Translations under genes and position numbers: made by a program
Part shown: positions 49,216-61,483 of the stretch, one piece after another
How the letters are laid out: each line of letters begins with the position of its first letter
Position numbering within the stretch: position 1 is the stretch's first letter
Notes under the pieces: model-generated
The model's input: the letters and a program-made list of their open reading frames with translations, nothing else
The model's database searches: none
Told to the model about the DNA's origin: nothing
Assembly: GCA_947034885.2 (NCBI GenBank)
Contig: OX344753.2
Location: 16,306,001-16,370,000, forward strand
Direction: 5' to 3'
Source of the DNA: Thuidium tamariscinum
Lineage: Eukaryota > Streptophyta > Bryopsida > Hypnales > Thuidiaceae
DNA: 64,000 nt

Positions 49216-52200
49216 ATGGAAGCAGCAGTGGGTCCCTTGTATCCTTGCCTTCTGAATTATCCAAATTACGGTCCAAAGCAATTAAGGCCAGGCCCTTGCT
49301 GGAGAGCAGTTCTGCAATCAGAGTTGGTTTTGCAGTACTGCGTACGCAACTTGCTGCCAGAGTTCGTGGAGGAACTTCTAAAGCATAACCAAGCTGCCAT
49401 GAGTCACCTAGAGCGAGGGGATTGGGAAAGAGCGGAGATGGAATTTTTGCTTTCGAAGGCTATGCTGCTGTCCATAGCCGGAGGAGAGCAAATTGACAAG
49501 CAGACGTACGATCCTCTGCTGGCATGGGCAGTACTTCCTTTGGCGCAGTTGTATCAGTCACGGGGTGGTGCCGACAAGCTTTCTGCCGCCTTGGAAGTGC
49601 GGAGGGAGATTCTTGTCTTGGTACAATTTTCAGAACCGGATCTAGTGCTACTCTGTGACACTTACGTTTGCACGGCTCAGTATGAGTGGGGCGTGCATGA
49701 GTCTTCCGTCGATGCTAAGAGGGATGCTGTTAGGAGATATGCTGAGCTAATGCATTGTGACGACGAAGCAGAGGCGCAACTCTGCATCCTGGTGGGCGTC
49801 GACCATGAGTGCTTGGGGAACTTTGAAGCAAGTTTGCAGTGGTTTCAAGAAGCAAATCGCCTGTGGAATCAACTTTACCTTCGAGATGCAGGGAAATATG
49901 GTCCCAAGTATCGCTGTGGCCTCGCTTTTGCAGCTCAGTTGCTGATGAGGCAGGGCAAGTTTCTTGACGCAGTCCAAGTACTCGAAGCCTCGATTCCTGA
50001 CATTCTTGATCCTATCAATTCGGCTACATTTGATGAATTGCTACTAGAGTGTTACATGCAGATAATGACAAAAGCTGCAGCAGAGGGTGATTCCCGGCAA
50101 GTGAATCGTTACAATGAATTGGCGAGAGAGAAACATGGCCTGCAGCGATGCAAGAGACGCCCATGTATGATCTGCTGCTCTGAAGAAGACCTGTAAGTAT
50201 CTACGGCTGGCACCACATTATCAGAATCATTGAATGTTCTCAAGTCGGTTCATTTGCTTCAAAATCTTTGAAATAACAAGCATGGAATCATGTGTAGGAA
50301 AGTCGACGCTTTGACATCGGGGCACATGGATCACCTAGTGAACATCTTACGATACCATCCGATTCTAAAACCAACGCCCTCTCCGATTGGAAACTCGGTA
50401 CGTGCTTGAATGCTCAAGTAAGATGCAGGATCTGCTTAGACTATACTAGGGTTCGAGAAGTTGCTACTGGAATGAGAGAGGGCTTATAATATGGAGGCTT
50501 GATGCCGATGTGCTAGGGGGAATTGATTTACTTTGTGCACTGAAGCCCACTCGACAGGGAATAATATGCATTTTTTGCGCAGCTGGGTCTTCTTCCAGGA
50601 GCTCATGATGCACCGGGTTCCGACTTTTACCACGAAGTCGTTACTAAGTTGCCATGGGCAATCACGGCGATTATTGAATCACTACGTCGTAAGAGCAATA
50701 ATCTCGAGATGATTGTGGAGGTGGTGAAAAAGTCGAAGAGAATTCTGGATAGAAAGACGTATCACCGTCTTCTATCACGCTTTGCCTTCCCGCTGGCATT
50801 TCTTTATCAATATCGTTTAAGAGAGTTCGGATTGGCAGCGAAGATTTGGTTGGAATTGCTTGATAGTGCGAAGCATGGAACGGAACCCGACTACATGGAA
50901 TTGGCGACATTTGGTTATAAAACAATGCTCTGTGCTTTGAAATTTGAGTCAATGCATGAAGAAAAACGTCCAACCCACCCGAGCATAATCAGCCTGAACA
51001 TATTTGCATCGCCAGCGACAACCAGTCAGAAAAATCGGCTTAAGGAAGAGTCGTGTTTCTGGCTGTATTTTGGTCACTATAGGGCTGGGAATTGGCTGCA
51101 TGCTTTGAAATGGGTTCTTGTGGCCAAGGAGCTAAGAAATGAACACGTTGCATCCTGCTCCGATGTTAAATGCCCAAGCAAGCATTGTGCACACCTTGAT
51201 GACGAAGTTCATGACTACTTCTGTTGTGATTATGATTATTTGCTTTGCGAGGCTGAGCTTCGGATGAAGCTTCAGGAGTTCGATGACGCACATCAAATGC
51301 TGGGACGTGAAGTGCTTCTTACGGAGCATGTACGGCGAGGTGGTCCAGTAGTTGCGACACAAGCAAAGGTTTGGATGACCGAGTGCGCTACCAAGATGTT
51401 TGCCACAGGCAGTCAAACAGCTGACGATAAAGAGTGTTTGATAAGGCTGAGTGCATGGACGTTGCTTGATATTTTCAAGCAAAGAGGGTAAGTGGAAACT
51501 ATCAACACATTTTTGGAAAACAACGTAATAAGTACTACCTTCTTCGTCAACTGCAAGCACATTTTTTCACTTCACCGTACCATGCTTGTATGTAGCAAGG
51601 TCCCTTTGACATTTCAAGTTGTTTCCATGTCTAAAAGAACTGCATTCTTTGCCCTTGATTTGCAGAGAGGAGATAAAGAGACAATCGACTCCGCCCACGC
51701 CGATTGGGTGTATCTTGGTACTGGACCATGAGGTAAGATCTGCTCCCCATGATGAAGGTTTGTTCTAATGGCAACGTTGGAATTGATGAATTCAGCTTTT
51801 GGATTCTGCATTGCAAAGTCTGGCCTGTGCAAGCGCCATTGAGGCTTAGAAAATGCTTTTCTTCACTCTTCGGCTTTCATTCTTAAATATCAAGTGTCAA
51901 CCGTTCGTGATTCTCCTCAGAAATTATAATGTAAAACTTGAGTTTCAAAGTCACTAGTTTGTGTGTGGTTTGCTTACATGTCCTGAAGTACTTAGTACAA
52001 ACTTGCATCGTTTGCATAAATAATAAATGCATGAATCAAAAGTTCAAAACCCTCTAAAATGTTCAGTTCTTTTTTAACCAATGCATCCATAAAATTCGTG
52101 GTGAAGCACAATCATTTTCTTCTTTAAGTTTTCTCTAGGGCTCCCCGTTAAGGGCTTTGCTCAATTGGATCATTTTGCTGAGATGGTGCCCAGGTTAATA

Positions 52201-53211
52201 TATATTGTTTGTCATTGTGAAGCATCGGAAATTGGCTCAATCTCAAGTTGGGTTGGAGTTCCATTTGTACAAGTTGCCGAATCCCTATCGTCTAGCGTTT
52301 CGATATCATGGCAGCCGGGCACGCATGCCATCCCGAAGTGATGGTGTGGGGGAAAGTGCCATCTTTGAATTTGAGTGGTGTAGAGAGATTCTGAAACTGC
52401 TCGCTGACAAGTATCCAAAACTGTCACTGGACATAAAGAAGGCTTCCGAGTGGTTGATGGTATGGGCCACTGTACCTCTGGCTGACATTTACCAGTTCAA
52501 GAAAATGCAGCCGGATGTAGCGGCCCAGTTACGAAGGGAGGCTTTCCAGAATATTCCGGAGGATCAGATGAGACTTTCTGACGAGCACTACAGGCGTTTG
52601 ACCGGGCAGAGGAATTTGGGCTGTAACATGATGGATGTTGTTCACACAATGTTTTCTTCTGGATTATATGAGCTGTCTGTCTCAAAGTATCCAGATCTGA
52701 AGAAACTGATCGTCAGGGCGGTTGGATTATATAGTCACGTGGATGACTGGGCAGCTGAGTGTGTGCTTTTGACATTCCTCGGGGAAGCGTCCATCAAACT
52801 TGGGAACTTCGAAGCTGCCCTACGCTTCGCTCAATTAGCAAAACAACATGTAGTTGATCTTGAGCAGCAAGAGGACCGCACAAGACACGAGCATGATCAT
52901 CTCCAAGAATTAGGCAAGCCTGTGTACCTCGAGTTTAGAGCATTGACATCCCTTGGACTGCACGACGATGCTCGAAAGGTTATTGAGAGTTACAGGGATG
53001 ATAACCATTTGACGGACGAAGAACTCCCAATTACAGTACGATATGCGTTTTTGCATGGCGTCCATCACAATCTGAAGGGAAAGATTTCGGATAGTGAGGA
53101 TTTGCAAATGTATGAGATTGAAGCAAAACTTTCAGAGATGACTTTGAACGCATATGCTCCGGATTTGGTGCAGTTGGAGCGTGATAAACTCAATTTTGAA
53201 GGAACGAAAGA
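49216..53211 (+). other. Three homologous TPR-like modules (exons 1-5)
   Basis: Each module contains a buried helix pair with the pattern PLAxxYQ: AWAVLPLAQLYQ in exon 1, RFAFPLAFLYQ in exon 3, VWATVPLADIYQ in exon 5. About 100-130 residues later each has a TPR-like segment: CLGNFEASLQWFQEANRL, YRAGNWLHALKWVLVAKEL and KLGNFEAALRFAQLAKQH. Spacing is about 320-350 residues. This is an internal triplication, probably a superhelical scaffold for ligand or partner binding that controls the CHAT domain. Confidence 0.7.
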
Positions 53212-56200
53212 GTAAGAAGTTGTTGACCATCACGCTATCCCTTTCTTCCAAATTTTTAAATTGATTTATTTGTTTTTGTTCAGTATTGCTTAGAGGCTCT
53301 CTTTTTTACTGCTGGGTCCTGCATGCAAACCTAGCAGCTTTTGAGAAAATCTTTTGACGTGAGATTTTAGTCTAACTTCTTGTTGGTTACATGTGAGGAA
53401 TAGGTAAGTGGAAGAATCATGACATTGTACTGCATGTGTGGTTTCTCCTCTTGATTTAAGTAGCTGTCTCTAAAATTTAATTCCAAATGATAGGTTATTT
53501 GTTTCATTTCTGAAATTACCATTGCATTTGAGCAAGAGATGCAATCGTCTAGACTCTGGCTTAGTTGGAATTCAAAAATTGTGACTGTGTTATTGGATTT
53601 TGGCAGACCGTGCTTGAAAAGAACAGAGTATTTTCAGAAACGATATGACGAATTTGTTGGCAAAGACCCCAAAGACCCCCTGGTAGAAGAATTCTTAGTT
53701 TCTAATCTTTTTCGTTCCCATGCGGAGTTGGCATTTGCCAAACTAACGTCCGGTGACATTTGTTCCAATATTGACGAGATCAAGGCTTTCTACCGAGATA
53801 TAAATTTCAAAAATGCGGTGAAGTATCTGGATAAACTCAACCACCTCTTTTCCACTGTGCACCCATTCCAGGCACCATATAAAGTAGGCTCAAATAATCA
53901 ACTAATGATGAGTTTACATTCACTTCTTAATAAAACATATTATCTGTCTCTCGAACCTTTCATGGACCAAATTAGAAATGATGTGCATCATGTGATCGAT
54001 TATGCTCATCTCCCTAAAATAGGTTCGCTTGTGAGTACCTCCCTTGGTACCTCCTTGGCTTTCAAAGAGATAGAAACTTTCTTGGACACGATAACTCCAA
54101 TGGTAGAGTTTGGCGATATAGCTGTCAAGCAATTTGCCAGTATTTTGGACACCATGGCTGTGACTAAACGATACACTGAAGGCTGGATAGAGTTGTTGGA
54201 GGTTCATAGATGGGCATACACCCTTTTCCAAGACTACTACCTTCTTCGGGCCAGATGTTATATGTTTTTAATGCTCAAAGCTCCGAATGCTGAAGCACGT
54301 CGTAAAATTTTTATTAACGATGTGGACAGCTGCAATTATAAAGCCTTCGCGTATGCTGAAATTGAGCGCGCACAAGTTATGTTGTACCAGCTTCGAGCTT
54401 ACAGGCTCAACCAGCAATGGGTCTCCCATGAACAATGGAGTTTAGATCAGCTTTGGAATGTCGACACTCGAGACCACCGCAACCTGGCGGTAGCAATTTG
54501 GAAGAATAGTCCTACTCTTCTCCAAGGAGGTTCTGTTTTTGTGTTGTACAGTCTTATGGACACAGGAAAATACATGATTTACATGCTAGATCAGGTACAA
54601 AGCTAGTTACTCTTTTCTTACCTTTGTTTTCTTCTTTTTTTGATTGTGTAGAGCATTTCGTTGTTTTGATCTACAGACTACCTTATACTGCAGTTGATTG
54701 ACTATTTTCCTACCCATCTTGCATGTTGTCTTTGACTTGCACAGCAAGGGGTTTTAACGGTGGAACCAAGTGTAGTGGAGCCTACAAGAGATGGGCGCTC
54801 CTTTGAGGAACTGTTGAGGCAATTGTACAGATATCTTGGAGAAAAGGATTCTGGAATTCATGGTCGTCGTGGACCAAATTCTAAGAAGAAGAAGAAAAAA
54901 AAAGAATATGACGCTGACTCTGCAAACAAGGATTTGGAATTCCTACATGACGTGTTGATCGGGCCTATTGCACAGCATCTGGGCAAGATGAAACCCGAAC
55001 AAAAGTTAATCTTGTGCCCAAGTCAGGTACCACACCGTGCTATACCCGTGGATAAATGATAACCTTGCTTGTGAATTGTTAATTCATTGAAATTTCAATC
55101 ATGGTCCAAGGAACTCATTATTTTTACGAACAAATTTTCATGTTCAAGGCACTAGATTTGGATAATTCTTTCTAACAGCCATTTTGACGCACGCAGTTGC
55201 TTACAAAAGTGCCATTCGCCGCTCTTCGGGACCACGACGGAAAATATCTCATTGAGAGCCACACCATTGCTCTGACTTCCTCGCTGAGGTTGCTGCACGT
55301 TTGCCGGGAGCGCCTCAGGCGCTTGCGATCAGAATTGCAAGGCCCTCGTCCTCACACACGTCGTGGATCCATCGTAGCATTAGGGAATCCAAAATATAAT
55401 ATTTGCGCAAATTGCTCCAAGACGCAGAATAGACGCCAAGAACTCTCAGGGACTGGACAAGAGGTCGCAAACATCACCAAGCTGTTTGAGAAGACAATTC
55501 CAGTGGTGGAACTATTGGAGGAAGAAGCAACGGTAGACAATCTCCTCCAGTGGGCATCAAAACCATCTCAGGATCGATCACTACAGCAAGCCATTGTTCA
55601 CATTGGAGCTCATGGGGTGGTTAATATGGAAAATCACAGGGAAAGCGTTCTCCAACTGGCTTGTCCTCAACGGTCATCAAATGGTGACAATTTGTTGAAA
55701 TTAGATGTCGCATCCACGAGTCCGGAAGCAATAGGCTTGGATGTCGCGTCCACGAGCCAACAAGCAAGGGGATCAGACGTTGCGTCCACGAGCCAACAAA
55801 AACCAGGAGCTAAAGGGGCACAATTAGTAGATTACGAACTTATTTCCTACGATGAATCCAGTGATGGGAGTGACATCGATGATGATGGTGGTGGTGGTGG
55901 TGATGGTGATGATGTTGTGGCGAAGATGTCAACTTCCATGTCTGATAGTTTCAAACAGTTGATGTCGAAGCTATCGACGTCTGGCAGCTCCTCAAATCGA
56001 GCTGGTACATCGTGCAGCCGTGATAGTCACCTCTTGCGAGGCACTGGCTCTAGCATTGGCAGCTTTCACGACCTCAGTGTAGAAGATCTGAATATGTCGG
56101 AGACACAATGGAGAGCTGAGCTGGTGGTCCTCAGCGCGTGTCAAACAGCGAGTGGCAGGCTGACAGTCGAGGGTGTATTGAGTCTGACTCGAGCTTTCAT

Positions 56201-58263
56201 TGCGGCGGGAGTGCCGTCTGTTGTTGCCTCGCTGTGGAAAGTGGATGACTTCGGAACCATTCTTCTCATGGAAGCCTTTTATCGGAGGCTTCTTAGAGGG
56301 GATGATGTAGCCACGGCCTTGCGATCTGCCATGCTTATCTGCATGAAAAAATCACCAGAAATCCGGCTTTGGGCTCCGTTCAACGTGTGGGGTGATCCAT
56401 TTCTTCAAATTCCAGAAAACTTGCAGCATGCCGATTACGAATCTGAGCACATCGATAATGCAGACGATGTTGAAGGTGCTCAGCAGGCAATCAAGGTATC
56501 AAAAGAGTTTAATACTTCTTTTCGGTGTTTTGAGTTGTGACTTCTTTGTTTTGTCTAGTGAATTCTTAAAGAGCACAGCAGCTACTAATTTAAGTTTTTT
56601 CTCGGTAATTTTCTACAGGATGCTGTGGAAGCCACTCAAGATAGGGCCACCAAGGCAACAGGAGCGATTGACGACAATGCCACTGACCAAGCTGGCAGGT
56701 AAGTATGACAAATCTAGGGCAGAGGCAACTTTCTTGAATTATCTGCTCTGCTTGGGGCACCCAATGGTTTTCATGTTACTCTTGTGGAGGCACAAGGGTC
56801 GTCTTGGTTTCTTCAGTGTCAGTTCAATTGGTTGACGCACAAATACAAAGTTTTCTTGCTATCCACCTTTATGAATTCTGTTGAGTTGCTGAATCATAGC
56901 TTTGTTGTTTGTAGTTCCGTTTTAATAGAGACGGTGCTAGGAAGTACAGAGAAGAAGTTAACAAATGATGAAGACCGCGAATATGGGCAGTACGATGAAT
57001 TCGTGAATGCACTCATGAGCGACGATTATAGCCGCCGCGTTTTGTATACCCCAGATATGGATAGACTTCTTGACTCTTTGGCCAGGTAATAGAGTGCTTG
57101 CCTTTCCCTTCACATACAGGAGTCAAACTATATATGTTGGGCAATATAAGATAACAAAGAATTCCAATAATTGTATGATTGTATTTACCTTTTCACATTA
57201 CAGTTCATCTCTGTTCTTTATGTCGTAGTTTAGATCCTAGAATCCTTTGGGCATACATACATACTAGCCAACTCTAAATATAATATTTGCTCATGAGAAT
57301 CAGTACATTTGGATCGGCAAAGTTTTTTGACTCTTCCAATTCATGAGAGTTGCTTATACTAATAAGATCTTTACCGTCATATGCATATGAGATGTGTTGG
57401 TAATATAAGCTTCTTAGTTACCAACTCGTAGTTTCTCCATGCAGTTCTTATACCTCGATTGTCGATGGAGAAGATGGAAGTGGGTTTGCGGCTACTGCGA
57501 CTGTCGGTGGTGGTGAAGCACACAAATTTGGTATGGATCTAGGAGGGGACCTTGAGTTGGCCCTCGCTCTTTCGTGTTCCAAGGAGGAAGAACGAGCTCA
57601 GCAGATAGCTGCAATGAATCGATCTGGAGAAGTTTCTACAGCCAAGGGACAAGCCGGGAAAAGCTCCAGCGATCCGAATATCACCATGTCAGATGCTCAT
57701 CTCGTGGAGATCACAGACAAGAGTAGCAGCATGATGATTGTGAGTTGGAGTTGTATCATGCAATGTCAAATATTTTGTACAATCTCAGTATTGCTTTCTT
57801 GCATGTAGACCTTGTATATTTGCTTTTGAAGTTGTTGACAACCTTAAAGTTTGGGTTAATGGAACCATCCAGCGAATTAATAGCATTAGGAAAAGCATCT
57901 TAGGACTTAGTCGAATCAAAGTGGGTCTAATATATGCACTTGCTTTTACAGGATGACGACACTTCACTTTTGGAGCAAGGTCTGGCTATGTCCTTGGCTG
58001 ACCCTGCACAAGCTCCAAGAGCTGCAGGTGGCGGCACAATTGCCAGTGATATATCTATGGCAGAATCTAGTGAAGACGACCAAGATCTTGCTTATGGTTG
58101 AGCATCCCTTACATCCTGCACAAAGTTTATGTTACCATCCTGTCTATACTAGTTTTCTGAATGTAGATTTCATCTGAAATTCGTTTAATATCTTTTTCCT
58201 ATTGCAGCTCTGCAGATGTCAATGCAAGAGGGCAGTCCTGACATGAACCTGAGCTCTAAGTGA
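49216..58263 (+). CDS. TPR-CHAT protease with RPN10-like ubiquitin-binding tail
   Basis: Thirteen exons: 49,216-50,192; 50,298-50,397; 50,583-51,487; 51,666-51,732; ~52,223-53,211; 53,607-54,594; 54,745-55,026; 55,197-56,495; 56,619-56,698; 56,915-57,085; 57,445-57,739; 57,952-58,096; 58,208-58,263. All junctions keep phase; protein about 2,117 residues. The start of exon 5 is uncertain (alternative: 52,139-52,193 joined to 52,248). A TAG in frame 12 bases before the ATG fixes the start. Residues 1-1,010 form three repeated TPR-like modules. CHAT spans ~1,320-1,865: VPFAAL, then HIGAHG (His ~1575) and LSACQT (Cys ~1751), ending WGDPFL. CHAT domains are caspase/separase-fold proteases, usually activated through TPR sensors. 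The last ~170 residues hold three UIMs resembling plant RPN10. Likely cytosolic; no signal peptide or membrane segment. Confidence 0.88.
55701..55808 (+). repeat. Three 36-bp tandem repeats inside the CHAT domain
   Basis: Three in-frame 12-residue units, LDVASTSPEAIG, LDVASTSQQARG and SDVASTSQQKPG, lie between the catalytic His and Cys. They open an insert of roughly 110-120 residues that continues with an acidic/Gly run (near 55,875-55,915) and a Ser-rich stretch. The insert is expected to be disordered and surface exposed. Confidence 0.9.
57445..58263 (+). other. RPN10-like tail with three ubiquitin-interacting motifs
   Basis: Exon 11 encodes DGEDGSGFAATATVGGG, then a UIM, DLELALALSCSKEEERAQQ. 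Exon 12 encodes a second UIM-like segment, DDDTSLLEQGLAMSLAD. The exon 12/13 junction encodes a third, EDDQDLAYALQMSMQE. From memory of plant RPN10 (26S proteasome ubiquitin receptor), the same order occurs after its vWA domain: a GSGFAA linker, LALALRVSMEEERARQ, a LLDQAIAMS-type segment and DQDLALALQMSM. The RPN10 vWA domain is absent here. I infer a gene fusion or exon capture that added ubiquitin binding to the protease. Confidence 0.8.
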
Positions 58264-59907
58264 CGAGAGCTTTGTCTCTTCTGTGCTTTCATTGGTATGG
58301 ACCTTTTGCGCACTGAAAATTATGCTCTAATAGTGGTAGAAATGCTGAACTTCAATATATTATGAAGACCAACCGAGTTAAAGGTTTGCAAATGGTTGTA
58401 AATTTTAGTTTCCTGGAGTAAAGTCAGATGATCTATTTGTGCGTGATGTTCTGGCTTCTCTACAGGCAAATGTTTTTAAGGTAAATTACTCACACTCTCT
58501 TATTACACTACTGATTTAGTATTGAGTCTTGGAACAGGGTTCACAACCTCATAGTTTGAGTTACAAAGTGGGCGTTTCAGTCCATATTCAAGGATTCCTA
58601 CTAACCATGCTTTTGTGGGTTTGCTTCCAAGAGAAGAATCACGATCAAGAAGGAGAAGACAAAAGCAAATGAAAGGAGGGCTAAACGATGCAAGCTGTAG
58701 TAGGAAATAGCAGTTGTAGGGCTTTTTTGTACGAGGGCATCACGTTTTTCTGTACCCTTGTGCTGGGTGAGATCAATTTCTTCATCAAGTGTCTTCTATA
58801 CCGTAGTTTGATTCTGGAACGATAATTGGATGATTAAGCTTCGATGAATCGTTAGGCTTTGCTTTTGATAGATTTTTAGCTACGTCTCTCTCTTCCAGCT
58901 TCAGGGTCTACTCAGCCTTCTCCTTTTTGTGCACCTTCGTGACATTATCCCTACTGCATTTTTCATTCCATTCCTTTCATTCAGATATGTTCAATTTTGT
59001 GCACAACAGGCTAGCAACATTTCTGATGGCCTATTTTTGTTCACCTCTACCTCGCTTCATTGCAGAACTTCAAGACATACAATCTATTTGGTTGCAAATG
59101 GAAGGAATTTTTTGTCCACTGGTACAGCAGCCTTCAAGCACCTATCTAGGCCAAGGTCATCATTCTAGTTGCATCCAAAGCTCTTGTACCTAACTTCTTG
59201 CCTTGACAAGTTCCACTAGATTAAAAGCTTTCTAGTAAAATACAACATTCCTAAAGTTGTCTTTGGAGCCACCTTTTGTCGTGAGTCACTATTAAAACTA
59301 AATAGGAATAGAGATAAGATCGCACAAGAGCACAATCTACTGTACAGTACACTAGTTTTTCTTTGAAGCTCTCGACCAGATTTGAAACCTTTGGTTCAAT
59401 CTCACAGAGTGGAGCGCCCACGTTGCCAAATATCGGGGCAAATATGTGCAGGAATTCTGATTATTGATGCTACTGCACTCCCTCTTTGTACATGTCTACT
59501 TGGAGAAGGTCTGAAGAACACATTTGAAAGACATAAAAGAAAGACTTTGGGGAACATGGATACGGAATCCAGTGGAATGCATTATTGAAGGAGGTAGCCC
59601 TTCAATGAAAAATTGCTGTACCATAGAGTACACGGTCTCAAGATGCGTTAATTCAAGAATCCATTTCATTACTAAAGACTCATTTGAGTCTTGAAGAAAA
59701 CTTTTATTAATAAGTTCTTTGGAAGTTTACACCACTTTCAATACTAGAACTTCTGTATTTAAAGGATCAAGTTTTCCTCTCTCATGCTCCAGGACCTCCA
59801 GCAGCTCTTCGATTGAAAATCTTCCCGACCTTGACTCAGTAATGGTTGTCACTGTTGCCTTCATTCTTGTTTCCGTAACGCACTCACTTGATCAATTGAT
59901 TTTACCT
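58264..59907. other. Region between the convergent genes
   Basis: It should hold the 3' untranslated regions of both genes. Open frames at 58,927, 59,382 and 59,719 have no domain; the last overlaps the complement of the acidic tail. I see no third gene. Confidence 0.5.
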
Positions 59908-60026
59908 TTAACTCAAGTTCGAATTCTCATTCCTTGCCCCATCATGGATCGGCAGCGGTTTTCCGTCCCACTCTTCCTCGTCGTCTTCATCTCCTTCGTC
60001 TTTGTCTTCCTCTCCGTCTTCGTCTT

Positions 60027-60057
<31 letters not shown>

Positions 60058-61483
60058 TTCAAAGTCACTCTCCCCCGGGGGGACCTCGAACAGCTCTCGA
60101 ATTTGCTCATGCTCGTCGGCGTAGGGTCCTTCGTTTGCATTACCTCGAGTGACCGGCAGAACTTTACCCACGTTGTTTTGGAAGGTAACGAGATTGCCCT
60201 CGGCATCAAACTGAAAGCGTACTGCTCGGAAAGCGTACATGAACTTGCCGGGGAACTTTGAGTTCTTGCCAACCTCGACAACCAACTCCTTGGCAGACCC
60301 ACTGGAGGCTTCAAGGCCTAACCCTGGCGTAGCAGGAACAAGAGAGCACACTTCCGCTTTGCCAGAAACGGAAGTTCCGGAGGTGATTTCCAGCTTCGAG
60401 GCGTACAGAACTTGGTGAACCACCCACAACTTCCGCCCACTGCAAAAGAATCATGGCCACTTATCAAAACAAACTTACTCTACTGCACCGGCAGAAGTTC
60501 ATAAACGATACACTAGAAAATATTGCAACTTCGGAGTTCACGTTATCATCTGTTCATTTGGCTCCATCGAAAATGAAGCCACCATCAACAAGCTTTCTTA
60601 TTTGTCAATGTTGAGGGATTCCTCTGCTAATTTACACCTTTTTGTTGACCATAAACGTCCTGTGGCACATGTCCAGGTAAATTAATGACTTCTTTGGAAA
60701 AGCGTCCTCAAAACTTGATCCCAAAGATGTGTTTTGGAGCATAATTAATCCTCGAATCAATCACGACTTACCTTCTAGCTCCATGAGATGACCACTGAAG
60801 CCGTCCATTGTTGATGTCGGGCTTCCAAAGCTTCTCATTAACAACCAGGTCCAAGAGCTTATCCTTATCAAAAGAAGCGGTCTCTGGATTTTCAATTTTG
60901 ATGGTCAACCCTTTGGCGCGGATGAAGTGAGCTCCTGCCTGGGCGAAGGGTGGAAAGGAGAGGAGTGAAGCTATCAAGGAGCTGGCGGAAGAGACCTTTT
61001 TCATGACAACTCCAAGCTCTCTAGTCCACTTGATCAGCTCGTCTCCTGCAGTGATTGAATCACAGTTACAGGCCGTTCAATTTGTCAGGATTCAACACAT
61101 AGACGATGCCTCGTACAACCGTAGGCTTTTTAGCAAAGTTGAATAATCACAAATGCAATTAAACTACGTGCACACCGAACAACTTACAGCTTCTGACTTC
61201 AAAGAAGGTCCAGAATCCGCGATCCATCAATCATACCTCTACGCTCCTCAAAATTAGAAAGTGCCCTACGCAATCGCTCTTTAGTCTCCTCGCCGCTTGC
61301 GGCGCTCCCCAGTTGAACCATGGTGCCAGCTCTTTCCAAGACAGGATGACGGGCGAATGTGCCTTCATACTCCGTCTTGATCAAGACATCGAGCAGACTG
61401 ACCGATGTTGCAGTTTCGGACGCCCCATCGACGTATACAGCTCTGGACGTCTTAAACAAGTGCTTCTCGAAGGAAAGCGCCAT
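59908..61483 (-). CDS. Gasdermin-like pore-forming protein with acidic tail
   Basis: Three exons on the - strand: 61,483-61,237, 61,045-60,772 and 60,439-59,908, joined in consistent phase (1, then 2), giving about 350 residues. The N terminus MALSFEKHLFKTSRAVYVDG fits the gasdermin start (FExxxK, basic helix, then hydrophobic-DG). Residues ~130-170 (RAKGLTIKIENP, then KLLDL) and ~177-250 (LWVVHQVLYASKLEITSG, GKAEVCS, GLGLEASS, MYAFRAVRFQFD) follow the order of animal gasdermin N-domains: LYVV-EV, a GKAE-like strand, a GLxG turn, and an LAFRV strand. Residues ~299-330 are nearly all Asp/Glu, followed by a 20-residue end. Gasdermins are released by proteolysis, which removes an inhibitory C-terminal part, and then perforate membranes. 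No animal-type C-terminal domain is present. The call rests on pattern matching, not a search. Confidence 0.68.
59938..60071 (-). other. Acidic C-terminal tail of the gasdermin-like protein
   Basis: The last exon encodes GESDFEDDD, a run of about 30 Asp/Glu with few interruptions, and then EEEWDGKPLPIHDG to the stop. The GAC/GAT/GAA codon mix shows it is not a simple trinucleotide expansion throughout. It follows the predicted pore-forming domain by about 50 residues (PVTRGNANEG, ELFEVPPGE), which is where a release site would be expected in short (bacterial- or fungal-type) gasdermins. Confidence 0.7.

Noticed and set aside
52139..52193. An extra 55-base exon of the protease gene (CTCTAG acceptor, GTTAAT donor), joined to 52,248.
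   Set aside because: It keeps the frame, so it remains possible, but the donor is weak and the simpler join to 52,223 also works. Only cDNA can decide; noted in the gene entry.
54890..54905. A run of A (lysine codons) in exon 7 as a possible frameshift or sequencing error.
   Set aside because: The frame is intact on both sides and the exon joins in phase with its neighbours, so no shift is needed.
59934..60261. Plus-strand open frames opposite the gasdermin-like exon, rich in Val/Leu or Arg/His.
   Set aside because: They are the complement of the Asp/Glu-coding run; the - strand frame has spliced partners and domain-like pattern, these do not.
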